Under the pieces are notes generated by a model. The model saw nothing but the letters and a program-made list of their open reading frames with translations, had not been told where the DNA came from and searched no databases. A program made the position numbers and the translations under genes. Source: Solirubrobacter sp963736505 (lineage in GTDB: Bacteria; Actinomycetota; Thermoleophilia; Solirubrobacterales; Solirubrobacteraceae). Taken from it: a stretch of 64,000 nucleotides of DNA. Of the stretch, positions 51,026 through 59,008 are shown one piece after another. The stretch covers positions 1,116,001 to 1,180,000 of the forward strand of contig CAVTOZ010000001.1 in assembly GCA_963736505.1 (NCBI GenBank), in the 5' to 3' direction. Position 1 is the stretch's first letter, and each line of letters starts with the position of its first letter.

Positions 51026-52401
51026 TTGCTCTTGCGCCGGGCCAGGTACTGCTTGCCGGCCCGCAGGATGATCGTCTTGCGCTTGGAGAAATCGCGCACG
51101 GCCACGACGCCGCGCACGACGCGCGTGAGCGTGCCATCGCAGCGGTCGATCACGACCCACTTCGTGCCGCGGACCGTCGCGGAGCTGAACTGGCCGCGCG
51201 TGCGGAACTGCCCGGTGCCGTCGCCCCACAGCTTGCGCGTCTTGGGCTTCTTCGCCGCCGCCGACGCCGACGCGCCGCACGCCGGCTTGGCGCCGGTCAG
51301 CGCCAGCTCGGTGATCGGCTTCTTGGCGAGCGCCTGGGAGACCTTGAACACGCCGTCGTAGAACCACGTCTTGTTCGTGCCGCCGACGAGGTCGCTCGCG
51401 GCGTTGATCGAGACGCGGCCCTTGAGCGTGTCGAGCGTGGTGCCGACCGGCACCTGCACGTCCTCGGTGAGCTTCGCGAACTTCTTCGCGCCCGGCGGCT
51501 TGTAGAGCACGGTCCCGCTGATCAGCTTGAGGTTGACGGTCTTGCCGGCGACCGGCGGCGGGAGCGGAGCCGCCTGGCCGGGGAGCGACCCCGCCAGGAG
51601 GCCGGGAGGCGCCCCGAGCAGCCAGCGCGCGTGGATCGTCGCCGGCGCGTCAGGGGCCAGGGCCGGGTAGTCCCACTCCGCCGCGACCATGTTGTCGACG
51701 TAGCTCGCGTTGATCGTGTTGAGCAGGCCGTCGCCGCGCTCGAAGACGTCGAAGACGTCGTCGGCGCCCTCGAACTGGCCCTCCTGGTAGGAGCTCCACG
51801 GCGTGAGCTCGCTGATCCCGGTCTCCACCCCGGCCGCGCTGCGGCCGCCGACAAAGCGGTTCGGGGCCGTCCCGGCGAGTACGCCCGTGCCCTCGTCCTT
51901 CTGGGACACGTAGAGGTCGGCGAGCAGCGCGGCGTGGACGTCGAGCGTGCCGGAGGTGAGGTCCGAGATCGAGTACGTGACATCCGCGCTGCGCGACCCG
52001 TTCGCGTAGGCGACCTCCTCGTCGACGCGCAGGAAGTCGCCGAAGTCGTACGTCGACTTCAGCGAGCGGCTGCCGTCGGGGTTGGTCGTGAGCGTCGGCC
52101 CGCTGACCGGGCGGGCGGTCCCGAGTGGGAACGAGCCGCCGTTGACCGTCACCTCCAGCCCGGCGCTGGGCGCGTTGAGCGTCGGCTTGAAGAAGACGCC
52201 CTCGGCCACGCCGTCGTAGCGGAACTGCACGCGTGCGCGCCCGTCGGTCCAGACGTCGATCGGGCTCCCGTCGAGCCGCGTCTCGGCCGCGTGGGCGACC
52301 GGCGCGCCGAGGCCGGCCGCAAGCGCAACGGCGATCGCGACCTTGCGCGCGCGTCTGGGGCCCGACGAGCGGGGGCTCTTACCGTCAGCTCTTGCGCGCA
52401 A
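51022..52401 (-). CDS. Secreted FecR-like domain protein
   Basis: About 459 residues. The N-terminus (RRARKVAIAVALAAGLGAPV then AHA-A) is a signal peptide. The middle is a strand-rich domain (about 30-270) I cannot assign. The C-terminus contains a FecR-like repeat: VPVGTTLDTLKGRVSINAAS, GTGQFRTRGQFSSATVRGTK, WVVIDRCDGTLTRVVRGVVA and ILRAGKQYLARR. FecR-like domains sense or bind outside the membrane. The start is unsettled: TTG 52440 is in frame but is part of a TTGACA -35-like box, so TTG 52401 is preferred. Heads the operon with DUF3307 and the cyclase. Confidence 0.78.
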   Translation of the reverse strand: MRARADGKSPRSSGPRRARKVAIAVALAAGLGAPVAHAAETRLDGSPIDVWTDGRARVQFRYDGVAEGVFFKPTLNAPSAGLEVTVNGGSFPLGTARPVSGPTLTTNPDGSRSLKSTYDFGDFLRVDEEVAYANGSRSADVTYSISDLTSGTLDVHAALLADLYVSQKDEGTGVLAGTAPNRFVGGRSAAGVETGISELTPWSSYQEGQFEGADDVFDVFERGDGLLNTINASYVDNMVAAEWDYPALAPDAPATIHARWLLGAPPGLLAGSLPGQAAPLPPPVAGKTVNLKLISGTVLYKPPGAKKFAKLTEDVQVPVGTTLDTLKGRVSINAASDLVGGTNKTWFYDGVFKVSQALAKKPITELALTGAKPACGASASAAAKKPKTRKLWGDGTGQFRTRGQFSSATVRGTKWVVIDRCDGTLTRVVRGVVAVRDFSKRKTIILRAGKQYLARRKSK

Positions 52402-52468
52402 ACCAGCACCGATCGTCTTGCAGGGCCCCACCGGTGTCAAGTGAGGCCTGAACCGTTGCAGGGGCGGC

Positions 52469-53050
52469 TCAGGCGGCGAACCGGCGCAGCAGCTCTCGGC
52501 CGCCGGTCGCCACCGGCGCGCCGTGGGCCATCAGCAGGGTGTCGAACTCGACGTCGTCCGCCAGTGCGAGGAAGCGCGCGCGTAGGCCGGTGCGGACCGC
52601 CTCAGGCTCGTCGCCGAGCAGGTGGCCCGGGACGAACGCGAGCTCGCCGCGCCGCGTGCGGACGACCGCGTCCGCGAACAGCAGCGCGCCGTCGATCTGC
52701 ACGGCGGTCTCCTCCGGGCACAGGACGCCGACCTCGTGCGCGGTCACGCCCGGCGCGAGCGTGTCGCCCCAGGCGAAGCCCTCGACGTCGCCCGGGAGGT
52801 CGTAGAGGCCCGCCTCGTGGCACAGGATCGGGATGCCGAACTCCGAGCGGAAGCGCGGGATATGGCGCCAGTGGTGGCGGTTGGACATCACGATCCGCTC
52901 GGGCGGCCGCGGCAGCGCGTGCGGGCCGCCGTAGGGCTCCATCGGGTCGAACAGCGTCGCCGAGGGCGCGTGGAAGTGCGAGTGCACGTCCTGGCCGATC
53001 CCTTCGTGGAAGGCGGTCCAGTGGAACAGCCCCGGTGCGATCTCGTCCAT
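52469..53050 (-). CDS. Metallo-beta-lactamase-fold hydrolase-like protein
   Basis: A 193-residue small MBL-fold protein. SHFHAPSATLFDPM and VMSNRHHWRHIPRF lie where the metal-binding H-x-H-x-D-H motif belongs, but the motif is degenerate (NRHHWRH, no Asp in place). VPGHLLGDEPEAVRTGLRAR and LLMAHGAPV are the later His regions. Activity with a full two-metal site is doubtful. Divergent from the gene at 53075 with only 24 bases between starts, so the two promoters overlap. Confidence 0.75.
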   Translation of the reverse strand: MDEIAPGLFHWTAFHEGIGQDVHSHFHAPSATLFDPMEPYGGPHALPRPPERIVMSNRHHWRHIPRFRSEFGIPILCHEAGLYDLPGDVEGFAWGDTLAPGVTAHEVGVLCPEETAVQIDGALLFADAVVRTRRGELAFVPGHLLGDEPEAVRTGLRARFLALADDVEFDTLLMAHGAPVATGGRELLRRFAA

Positions 53051-53060
53051 GGTCGCCGCG

Positions 53061-53066
53061 TACCCT
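53061..53066 (+). promoter_or_regulatory. TACCCT -10 box for the DUF2188-like gene
   Basis: TACCCT ends 8 bases before GTG 53075. It lies in a 24-base gap between divergent starts, so only a leaderless arrangement fits. Confidence 0.42.
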
Positions 53067-53074
53067 GCCAGGAC

Positions 53075-53476
53075 GTGAGCTGCTACGTCGAACCGAGCCC
53101 GGCCGGCGGGTACTTCGTGCGCCTGCGCGGCGAGCCGGCGCCGCTCTCGCGCCACGACACCGAGGAGGAGGCCGAGGCCGCGGCGGCCGCGTACCGGCGC
53201 GGCCTGGCGCGGGTCGAGCAGCCGCCCGAGCTGGTCGTGCTCGACGACGGCGCCGAGGTGCTGCTGCGCGCGTCGGAGGACACGGTTCGCGCGCTGGCCG
53301 CGGACGCCGAGGTCGGCGTCGCGTCGTTCACGCCGGATCGCGAGCACCCGCACATCGCCGTGGCGACCGTCTCGGTCGACGCGGCGTGGGAGGCGAGCGG
53401 CCTGCGCGACCGCCTGCTGCGGCGCCTGCGCGTGCTGGCGGACGACGCCCTCATCCGCGAGCTGCGACTAGGCTGA
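53075..53476 (+). CDS. DUF2188-like small protein
   Basis: A 133-residue soluble protein. The first part (YVEPSPAGGYFVRLRGEPAP, DTEEEAEAAAAAYRR) resembles DUF2188, a small strand-helix domain of unknown role. The second half (VLLRASEDTVRALAADAEVG, VSVDAAWEASGLRDRLLRRL) is helix and strand without a known motif. GTG 53075 follows a -10 box by 8 bases. Ends 6 bases before the fumarylacetoacetase gene, with which it may be co-transcribed. Confidence 0.65.
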   Translation: MSCYVEPSPAGGYFVRLRGEPAPLSRHDTEEEAEAAAAAYRRGLARVEQPPELVVLDDGAEVLLRASEDTVRALAADAEVGVASFTPDREHPHIAVATVSVDAAWEASGLRDRLLRRLRVLADDALIRELRLG

Positions 53477-53482
53477 CGCGCC

Positions 53483-54556
53483 GTGTTCGGACCGGACAAC
53501 CTGCCCTATGGCGTCGCCGCGCCGCTCGGCGGCGCGCCGCGCTGCGTCGCGCGGCTGCACGACGACGCGATCGACCTCGACGCGCTGCAGCGACAGGGGC
53601 GGCTCGGCGACCTGCCGGAGCACACGTTCGCGGGCGCCGCGCTGAACCCGTTCCTCGCGCTCGGGCGGGCGACGTGGGAGGCGACCCGCGCGCACCTGCA
53701 GGCCGCGCTGGACGACGCGCCGCGGTTCCCGCTGGCCGGCGCCGACGTCCTGCTGCCGGTCCAGATCGGCGACTACGTCGACTTCTACTCCTCGCTCGAG
53801 CACGCGACCAACCTCGGCCGGCTGTTCCGGCCCGGCGGCGACCCGCTGCTGCCGAACTGGCGCCACCTGCCGGTCGGCTACCACGGCCGCGCCAGCAGCG
53901 TCGTCGTCTCCGGCACGGCGATCCAGCGCCCGTACGGCCAGCGGCCGGAGTTCGGTCCGACCGAGCGGCTCGACATCGAGCTCGAGCTCGGCTTCATCAC
54001 CGGCCCCGGCAACGCGCTCGGCACGCGGATCGCGACCGCCGCGGCGCGAGAGCACGTGTTCGGCTTCGTGCTCGTCAACGACTGGAGCGCGCGCGACCTG
54101 CAGCGCTGGGAGTACCAGCCGCTCGGCCCGTTCCTCGGCAAGTCGTTCGCGACCAGCATCAGCCCCTGGGTCGTCCCGCTGCAGGCGCTGGAGCCGTACC
54201 TCGTGCCGGCGCGCGAGCAGGACCCGGAGCCGCTGCCGTATCTGCGGACCGAGGGGAACTGGGCGCTCGACATCGACCTCAGCGTCGAGCTCAACGGCGA
54301 GACGATCAGCCGCACGAGCGCCGCCGGCCTCTACTGGACGTTCCCGCAGCAGCTCGCGCACGCGACCGTCAACGGCACCAACGTGCGCCCCGGCGACCTC
54401 TACGCGTCGGGCACGATCTCCGGCCCGGAGCCCGGGAGCGAGGGCTCGCTGATCGAGCTCGGGCGGCCGTTCCTGCAGGACGGCGACACCGTCGTCCTGC
54501 GCGGCGCCGCCGGCGGCGTCAGTCTGGGCGCGGTGTCGGGGACGATCCGCGGTTAG
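53483..54556 (+). CDS. fahA: Fumarylacetoacetase
   Basis: A 357-residue enzyme of the FAH family; the reaction splits fumarylacetoacetate to fumarate and acetoacetate, the last step of tyrosine/homogentisate breakdown. Conserved segments in order: PVQIGDYVDFYSSLEHATNL (metal Asp), WRHLPVGYHGRASSVV, LDIELELGFITGPGN (two metal Glu), FVLVNDWSARDLQRWEYQPL (metal Asp), and LGKSFATSISPWVV. It is shorter than the usual 410-430 residues mainly in the N-terminal SH3-like domain. Homogentisate dioxygenase is not in the window. Its 3' end overlaps the convergent DedA-like gene by 38 bases. Confidence 0.9.
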   Translation: MFGPDNLPYGVAAPLGGAPRCVARLHDDAIDLDALQRQGRLGDLPEHTFAGAALNPFLALGRATWEATRAHLQAALDDAPRFPLAGADVLLPVQIGDYVDFYSSLEHATNLGRLFRPGGDPLLPNWRHLPVGYHGRASSVVVSGTAIQRPYGQRPEFGPTERLDIELELGFITGPGNALGTRIATAAAREHVFGFVLVNDWSARDLQRWEYQPLGPFLGKSFATSISPWVVPLQALEPYLVPAREQDPEPLPYLRTEGNWALDIDLSVELNGETISRTSAAGLYWTFPQQLAHATVNGTNVRPGDLYASGTISGPEPGSEGSLIELGRPFLQDGDTVVLRGAAGGVSLGAVSGTIRG

Positions 54557-55220
54557 CGGTCCACGCCTGGCGCGCGAAGATCACCACGACGAGCGCGATC
54601 GTCGCGTACAGCGCGTAGTGCGAGACGCCCTTGGCGATGTCGACGGCGCTCTGCCCGATCGCGTACCCGAGGCCGACGCACAGCCCGATCCACAGCAGCG
54701 AGCCGATCAGGTCGAGCAGCAGGAACGTCGTCAGCCGCATGCCCGTCCAGCCCGCGGCCGCGTAGATCAGCACGTTCGGCACCGGCTGGAAGTACGCGAT
54801 CACGATCGCGATCCAGCCGTAGCGGAGGATCAGGCGCTCGAGCTTCTCGGTCCGCTTGGCGGCCTTCGGGTGGTTGCCGAGGAACAGGCCGATCACGTTG
54901 CGGCCCCAGCGCCTGCCCGCCCACCAGTACACCCAGTCGAACATCATCAGGCCGGGGATCGCGGCGACGACGGCGACCAGCAGGGACGCGTCGCCGACGC
55001 GCGACATCGCCCCCATCGTCACCATCGCCGTCGTCGAGCCGCGGAACAGCTCCAGCAGCACCGGGTGCGTCCCGACCAGCGACGGCACGAGCGGCAGCAG
55101 CGCCAAGGCGTAGATGCCGCTCAGCGAGATCGCGGCCAGCAGGAAGTAATCCAGCCGCTCCGGCTTGCCGTCCCACGGGACCGCGGCGTTCCGCGGCGTC
55201 GCGGCCCCGTCGTCACTCAC
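54519..55220 (-). CDS. DedA-like (VTT domain) membrane protein
   Basis: A 233-residue protein with about five membrane helices. The VTT/DedA core is PGLMMFDWVYWWAGRRWGRN then VIGLFLG, followed by LRYGWIAIVIAYFQPVPNVL and a Gly-rich AAAGWTGMRLTTF segment. This layout (an acidic-to-glycine re-entrant loop, then R-x-x-P/PVPN) is found in DedA proteins, which move undecaprenyl phosphate or other lipids across the membrane. GTG start at 55220, close to the stop of the gene upstream (55231), so co-transcription with it is likely. Confidence 0.8.
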   Translation of the reverse strand: MSDDGAATPRNAAVPWDGKPERLDYFLLAAISLSGIYALALLPLVPSLVGTHPVLLELFRGSTTAMVTMGAMSRVGDASLLVAVVAAIPGLMMFDWVYWWAGRRWGRNVIGLFLGNHPKAAKRTEKLERLILRYGWIAIVIAYFQPVPNVLIYAAAGWTGMRLTTFLLLDLIGSLLWIGLCVGLGYAIGQSAVDIAKGVSHYALYATIALVVVIFARQAWTANRGSSPTPRPD

Positions 55221-55230
55221 ATGACCCAGG

Positions 55231-56637
55231 CTACTGGCCCCCCAACGGGGGCGCCACCAACACGCCGGCGAAGCCGGCCTCGCTGGGCGCGTCGGAGCGC
55301 GTGCCGAGGAACGCGGCGGTCGCCCGCCAGCGGCCCTCGGCCGGCGGCGTGAAGGCGTAGCGCGCCGAGCCGCCGGAGGCCGTCGCGTTGACGAGCCGGA
55401 AGAACTGCCAGCCGGCCAGCGGATCGAAGCGCTGGATCGTGATCTGCACCGGCCCGGAGGCGTCCGGGCTGACCTTCACGGTCACCGGAGTCGCCTCGCC
55501 CGGCGCGGCGCGGTTGGGCATGTTCACCGACGTGTGCGTGATCGTCCGCGCGGCGCGCACGATCGTGTACCTGCCGGCGTCGCGGCCCAGGGCGCGGATC
55601 GCGATGAAGTAGCGGCCGGGCTGGATCCGCTGCTCGAGCACGCCCTCCTCGCCGGTGCCGAGCCGCTTGCCCTTGTCGCTGAGCAGCTGCAGGTCGAACG
55701 CGTGGCCGCGCAGCGTGAGCTTGAGGTCGCTGCGCCTGGTGACCGAGAAGCGGTACAGGTCGACGACGTCGATCGTGACGGCCGACAGCGACCCGCTCGC
55801 CTTCTCGTAGTTGGCCAGCGGCAGGCCCGGCGACGTGTCGTCGGCGCCCGCGGCGGCGAAGTCGAGCCGGTACGGCTGTGGCCCGCGCTTGCCGGTCTGG
55901 GCGGAAACATAGAGCGAGAAGCGCCCGCCCTCGCCCGCCCGCGGCGTGTACAGCAGATAGCCGCCGCAGCGCAGCCGCTTGACGGCGGTGGCGGAGTCGA
56001 AGTCGCCGCGCGTGCCCGCGGGGTAGAGCGCGAGCGAGACGCAGCCGCCATCGGGCTGGGACAGGTTGATGCGGTAGCTGTGGCCGGCGCTCATGCTCAC
56101 CGCATACGCGTCGGCGGTGTCCTGCACGCGGTCGAGCGTGTGGGTCGCGCCGCCGGCCGGCAGCGCCGCGCCGGGCGCGGTCGGCGCCGGGACGGGCGCG
56201 GCGACGTCGAGCCGGAAGTCGCCGGGGACGGAGTTCGCGCGCTGGCCCACGCGGATCAGGTAGGTGGCGCCCTTGATCGGCTTGAACGTCGCCTCGGCCT
56301 GGCCGGCGGCGTCGCCGACCTCGCACGTGACGCCGGTCAGCTGCGAGCGGGTGCGCTGGAAGACGTCGACGGTCGCGTCGAGGTCGCCGGCGGCGGCCAG
56401 CCGGACGACGATCCGCGTCGTGTCGGCGGCCGTCAGCGAGTACCAGACCGACGCCCCGAGCGGGGCGCAGCTCGAGGGCTCGTCGGCCTCGAGCGTGGCC
56501 TCGCGGGTCGTGCCGGCGACGCTGGCCGGGAGCGTGACGGCCGCGGCCGCGGTACGGGCGTCATTGGCGGGTGGAGCGGCGTGGGCGGCGGCGGGGAGCA
56601 ACAGCAGCGCGGCCGCGGCGGCAAGCAGGATCCTCAT
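55231..56637 (-). CDS. Secreted multi-domain beta-rich protein
   Basis: A 468-residue exported protein. Signal peptide MRILLAAAAALLLLPAAAHA with cleavage before APPAND. The mature part has repeated pre-peptidase-C-like modules: SVWYSLTAADTTRIVVRLAA, DLDATVDVFQR and YLIRVGQRANSVPGDFRLDV in the first; YRINLSQPDGGCVSLALYPA in the second; IDVVDLYRFSVTRRSDLKLT and GRYFIAIRALGRDAGRYTIV in the third. It ends in an Ig-like domain (GPVQITIQRFDPLAGWQFFR, WRATAAFLG). No catalytic domain. Probably a surface or matrix binding protein. Confidence 0.8.
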   Translation of the reverse strand: MRILLAAAAALLLLPAAAHAAPPANDARTAAAAVTLPASVAGTTREATLEADEPSSCAPLGASVWYSLTAADTTRIVVRLAAAGDLDATVDVFQRTRSQLTGVTCEVGDAAGQAEATFKPIKGATYLIRVGQRANSVPGDFRLDVAAPVPAPTAPGAALPAGGATHTLDRVQDTADAYAVSMSAGHSYRINLSQPDGGCVSLALYPAGTRGDFDSATAVKRLRCGGYLLYTPRAGEGGRFSLYVSAQTGKRGPQPYRLDFAAAGADDTSPGLPLANYEKASGSLSAVTIDVVDLYRFSVTRRSDLKLTLRGHAFDLQLLSDKGKRLGTGEEGVLEQRIQPGRYFIAIRALGRDAGRYTIVRAARTITHTSVNMPNRAAPGEATPVTVKVSPDASGPVQITIQRFDPLAGWQFFRLVNATASGGSARYAFTPPAEGRWRATAAFLGTRSDAPSEAGFAGVLVAPPLGGQ

Positions 56638-56687
56638 GGCGATCCGCACAAACGTCCGCTCGCCGAGCCTTGTTGCGAGGATCGGAT

Positions 56688-57908
56688 TCAGACGGCGAGA
56701 TGCTGACGCCACGCGTCCGGCGCGGAGCCAACCTCGATCTCTTTCGCCCCGCGCCACGTTGCCAGCCGCTCCAGCTCGCGCCGGATCGCCTTCGGCAGCC
56801 GGGCGCCCGCGCGCAGCCCGGGCTCGGCGTAGACGGCGCGGACGATCAGGCGTGAGGCCTTGCGGTCGATCGAGAGGTCGCAGCGGGCGACGAGCCGGTC
56901 GCCGTCGAGCACCGGCAGCACGAAGTAGCCCCAGCGGCGCTTGGCGGCCGGCGTGTAGATCTCGAGCCGGTGGCTGAAGCCGAACAGCGCCTCGGTGCGC
57001 GCGCGGTCGCACAGCAGGTTGTCGAACGGCGACAGCAGCGTCGTGCGCCCGCGGAAGCCGTCGTCGCGCAGCGCCTCGACGTCGGAGGCGAGCACCCACC
57101 AGTCGTCGCCGAGCCCGTCGACCTCGATCCGCTCGACGACGCCCTCGGCCTCCAGCGCCACCAGCACCTCCTGCAGGCCGGGGTAGCGGCTGCGCGTGAA
57201 GTGGGCGCGGATATGCGGGACCCGGCCGGCGCCGAGCGCGCGGATCGCCAGCACCGCCGCCCGGCGCGTGACCTCGACGTCGGGGATCTCCTGCTCGGGC
57301 GCGTGCGCGGGCAGGCAGCGCTCCATCAGATCCCACACGCGCTGGGCGCCGTCGCGGCGGGAGATGCCGACGATCCCGCGCACCCACATCACGTCGAGCA
57401 TGCGCGCGACGTTGCGCCCGTTGCTCCAGCCGTCGGACTCCCACGGGCGGGCCGCGATGTCGTCGATGTCGCGCGCGCGCAGCGGCCCGTCGTCGCGCAG
57501 TCGCTCGAGGATGTGGGTGCGGAAGCCGGTCTCGTGCTCCCACCAGTCCGACAGCTTGCGCGGCCACGCGCCGCCGCCGGGGCGCGGCCAGGTGCGCATC
57601 TCGTAGCGGTGGATCGGGAGGTCCTCGCTGAGCACGTAGGACGCCTCGTGGGCCCAGTACTCGAACAGCTCGCGGCGCTCGTAGGCGAGCTCCTCGAACG
57701 TCGCCTCGTCGAACGCGCCGTGGCGCGAGAACAGGACCAGCAGGTGCGAGCGCGCGACGACCGCGGTCGGGTCCAGCTGCAGGCAGCGCAGCGCGCGCGC
57801 CGTCTCCAGCAGGGCGGCGGCGTCCGGCTTGCCGCGCGGCAGCGCGCCGGCGAGCCGCTGGTTGCGGATCGCGAGGCGGCGGACGGCGGCAGGCGCGACG
57901 CGGAGCAT
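56688..57908 (-). CDS. YcaQ/AlkX-type winged-helix DNA glycosylase
   Basis: A 406-residue protein of the HTH_42 family, whose studied members (YcaQ/AlkX, AlkZ) unhook interstrand crosslinks or excise alkylated bases. The catalytic Q-x-D is Gln44-Leu-Asp46 in RCLQLDPTAVVARSHLLVLF. Further features are ELFEYWAHEASYVL, TTLLSPFDNLLCDRARTEAL and a C-terminal beta domain (LFGFSHRLEIYTPAAKRRWG, YFVLPVLDGDRLVARCDL). ATG 57908 is chosen since the fold starts directly. Usually about 400 residues, so full length. Confidence 0.87.
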   Translation of the reverse strand: MLRVAPAAVRRLAIRNQRLAGALPRGKPDAAALLETARALRCLQLDPTAVVARSHLLVLFSRHGAFDEATFEELAYERRELFEYWAHEASYVLSEDLPIHRYEMRTWPRPGGGAWPRKLSDWWEHETGFRTHILERLRDDGPLRARDIDDIAARPWESDGWSNGRNVARMLDVMWVRGIVGISRRDGAQRVWDLMERCLPAHAPEQEIPDVEVTRRAAVLAIRALGAGRVPHIRAHFTRSRYPGLQEVLVALEAEGVVERIEVDGLGDDWWVLASDVEALRDDGFRGRTTLLSPFDNLLCDRARTEALFGFSHRLEIYTPAAKRRWGYFVLPVLDGDRLVARCDLSIDRKASRLIVRAVYAEPGLRAGARLPKAIRRELERLATWRGAKEIEVGSAPDAWRQHLAV

Positions 57909-58076
57909 CGCGGGAAGATACGGGCCGCCGCGCGAGTTCGCGTACGCGTTCACGGCGCTCGCGATCATCATCGCGCTGCTGGTGATCGTCGAGGCGCTGT
58001 AAGCCCCTCGAGCAGGGTCCGCACGACGAGGTCGGCGGCGGCCCCCGGCTCCAGCGCCGTCCGGTGCGCGGCGACG

Positions 58077-58109
58077 CCGGGCAGCGTGCGACATGGCCAC
58101 GCTGCCCGG
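58077..58109. other. Perfect 12-bp inverted repeat upstream of ribokinase
   Basis: CCGGGCAGCGTG (58077-58088) and CACGCTGCCCGG (58098-58109) with a 9-base spacer, ending 19 bases before the ribokinase -10 box. It may be an operator for a repressor or a terminator; no T-tract follows. The 233-base region 57909-58141 contains no other convincing gene. Confidence 0.5.
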
Positions 58110-58128
58110 GATGGATCGCTCGCCGTCG

Positions 58129-58134
58129 TAGGCT
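58129..58134 (+). promoter_or_regulatory. TAGGCT -10 box for ribokinase
   Basis: TAGGCT ends 7 bases before GTG 58142; leaderless geometry. The -35 region overlaps the inverted repeat, which would suit repression. Confidence 0.45.
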
Positions 58135-58141
58135 CATCGCC

Positions 58142-59008
58142 GTGCGCGTCGTGGTCGTCGGATCCGTCAACGCCGACCTGGTGGTGGCGGTCGAAACGCT
58201 GCCGGCCGCCGGCGAGACCGTCGCGGGCGGCCGCTTCGCGCAGTGGGGCGGCGGCAAGGGCGCCAACCAGGCGGTCGCGGCCGCGCGGCTCGGCGCGCGC
58301 GTGGCGCTGGCCGGCGCGGTCGGCGACGACGACTTCGGCGCCGACGCGCTGCGCAAGCTGCAGGACGAGGGCGTCGACGTGTCCGGCGTGACGCGGCTCG
58401 ACGGCGTGCCGACGGGCGTGGCGCTGATCGTGGTCGACGCGGCGGGCGAGAACCAGATCGCCGTCGCCTCCGGCGCGAACGCGGAGCTTGGGCACGTCGA
58501 CCTCGACCTCGACGGCGACGGCGTCGTGCTGCTCGGGCACGAGGTGCCCGACGCCGCGGTGATCGCCGGCGCCGAGGCGGCGGCCGCGGCGGGCTGGCGC
58601 GTGATCCTCAACCCGGCGCCGGCGCGCGCGATCGACCCGCGCGTGCTCGCCGTGCACCCGATCCTGACGCCGAACGCGTCCGAGGCCGAGCAGCTCACGG
58701 GCGAGCGCGACCCGATCGAGGCGGCGCGGGTGCTGCACGAGCGCACCGGCGCGGCGGTGATCGTCACGCTCGGCGGCGAGGGCGCGCTGCTCTACGACGG
58801 CGGCGAGGGCGAGCGCCTGCCCGCGCCCGAGGTCGACGTCGTCGACACGACCGGCGCCGGCGACACCGTCAACGGCGCGCTCGCCGCCGAGCTGGCGGCG
58901 GGACGCCCGCTGCACGATGCGGTCCGCTTCGCGCTCGCCGCCGCGGCGCTGTCGACGCGCGCCGAGGGCGCGCGCGAGGGGATGCCGCGGCGTGAAGATC
59001 TGGCCTGA
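58142..59008 (+). CDS. rbsK: Ribokinase (PfkB family)
   Basis: A 288-residue sugar kinase that phosphorylates ribose with ATP. It has VVVVGSVNADLVVAVETLPA then AGETV, the ribose-binding GGKGANQAVAAARLGA, AGAVGDDDFG, VILNPAPA (ribokinase type), TPNASEAEQLTG and the PfkB signature VDTTGAGDTVNGALAAELA with the catalytic Asp and anion hole. GTG 58142 is set by the -10 box 7 bases upstream. The next gene starts inside it (17-base overlap). No ribose transporter is nearby. Confidence 0.88.
   Translation: MRVVVVGSVNADLVVAVETLPAAGETVAGGRFAQWGGGKGANQAVAAARLGARVALAGAVGDDDFGADALRKLQDEGVDVSGVTRLDGVPTGVALIVVDAAGENQIAVASGANAELGHVDLDLDGDGVVLLGHEVPDAAVIAGAEAAAAAGWRVILNPAPARAIDPRVLAVHPILTPNASEAEQLTGERDPIEAARVLHERTGAAVIVTLGGEGALLYDGGEGERLPAPEVDVVDTTGAGDTVNGALAAELAAGRPLHDAVRFALAAAALSTRAEGAREGMPRREDLA

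Noticed and set aside
52402..52440. Longer FecR-like protein starting at TTG 52440
   Set aside because: That TTG is the start of a TTGACA box and the extra residues precede a complete signal peptide. TTG 52401 is preferred, without proof.
57862..58002. Plus-strand short ORF ending in a membrane-like helix (FTALAIIIALLVIVEAL)
   Set aside because: The only start is a TTG inside the antisense YcaQ gene, with no ribosome-binding site or promoter. It stays a weak candidate for a small membrane peptide.
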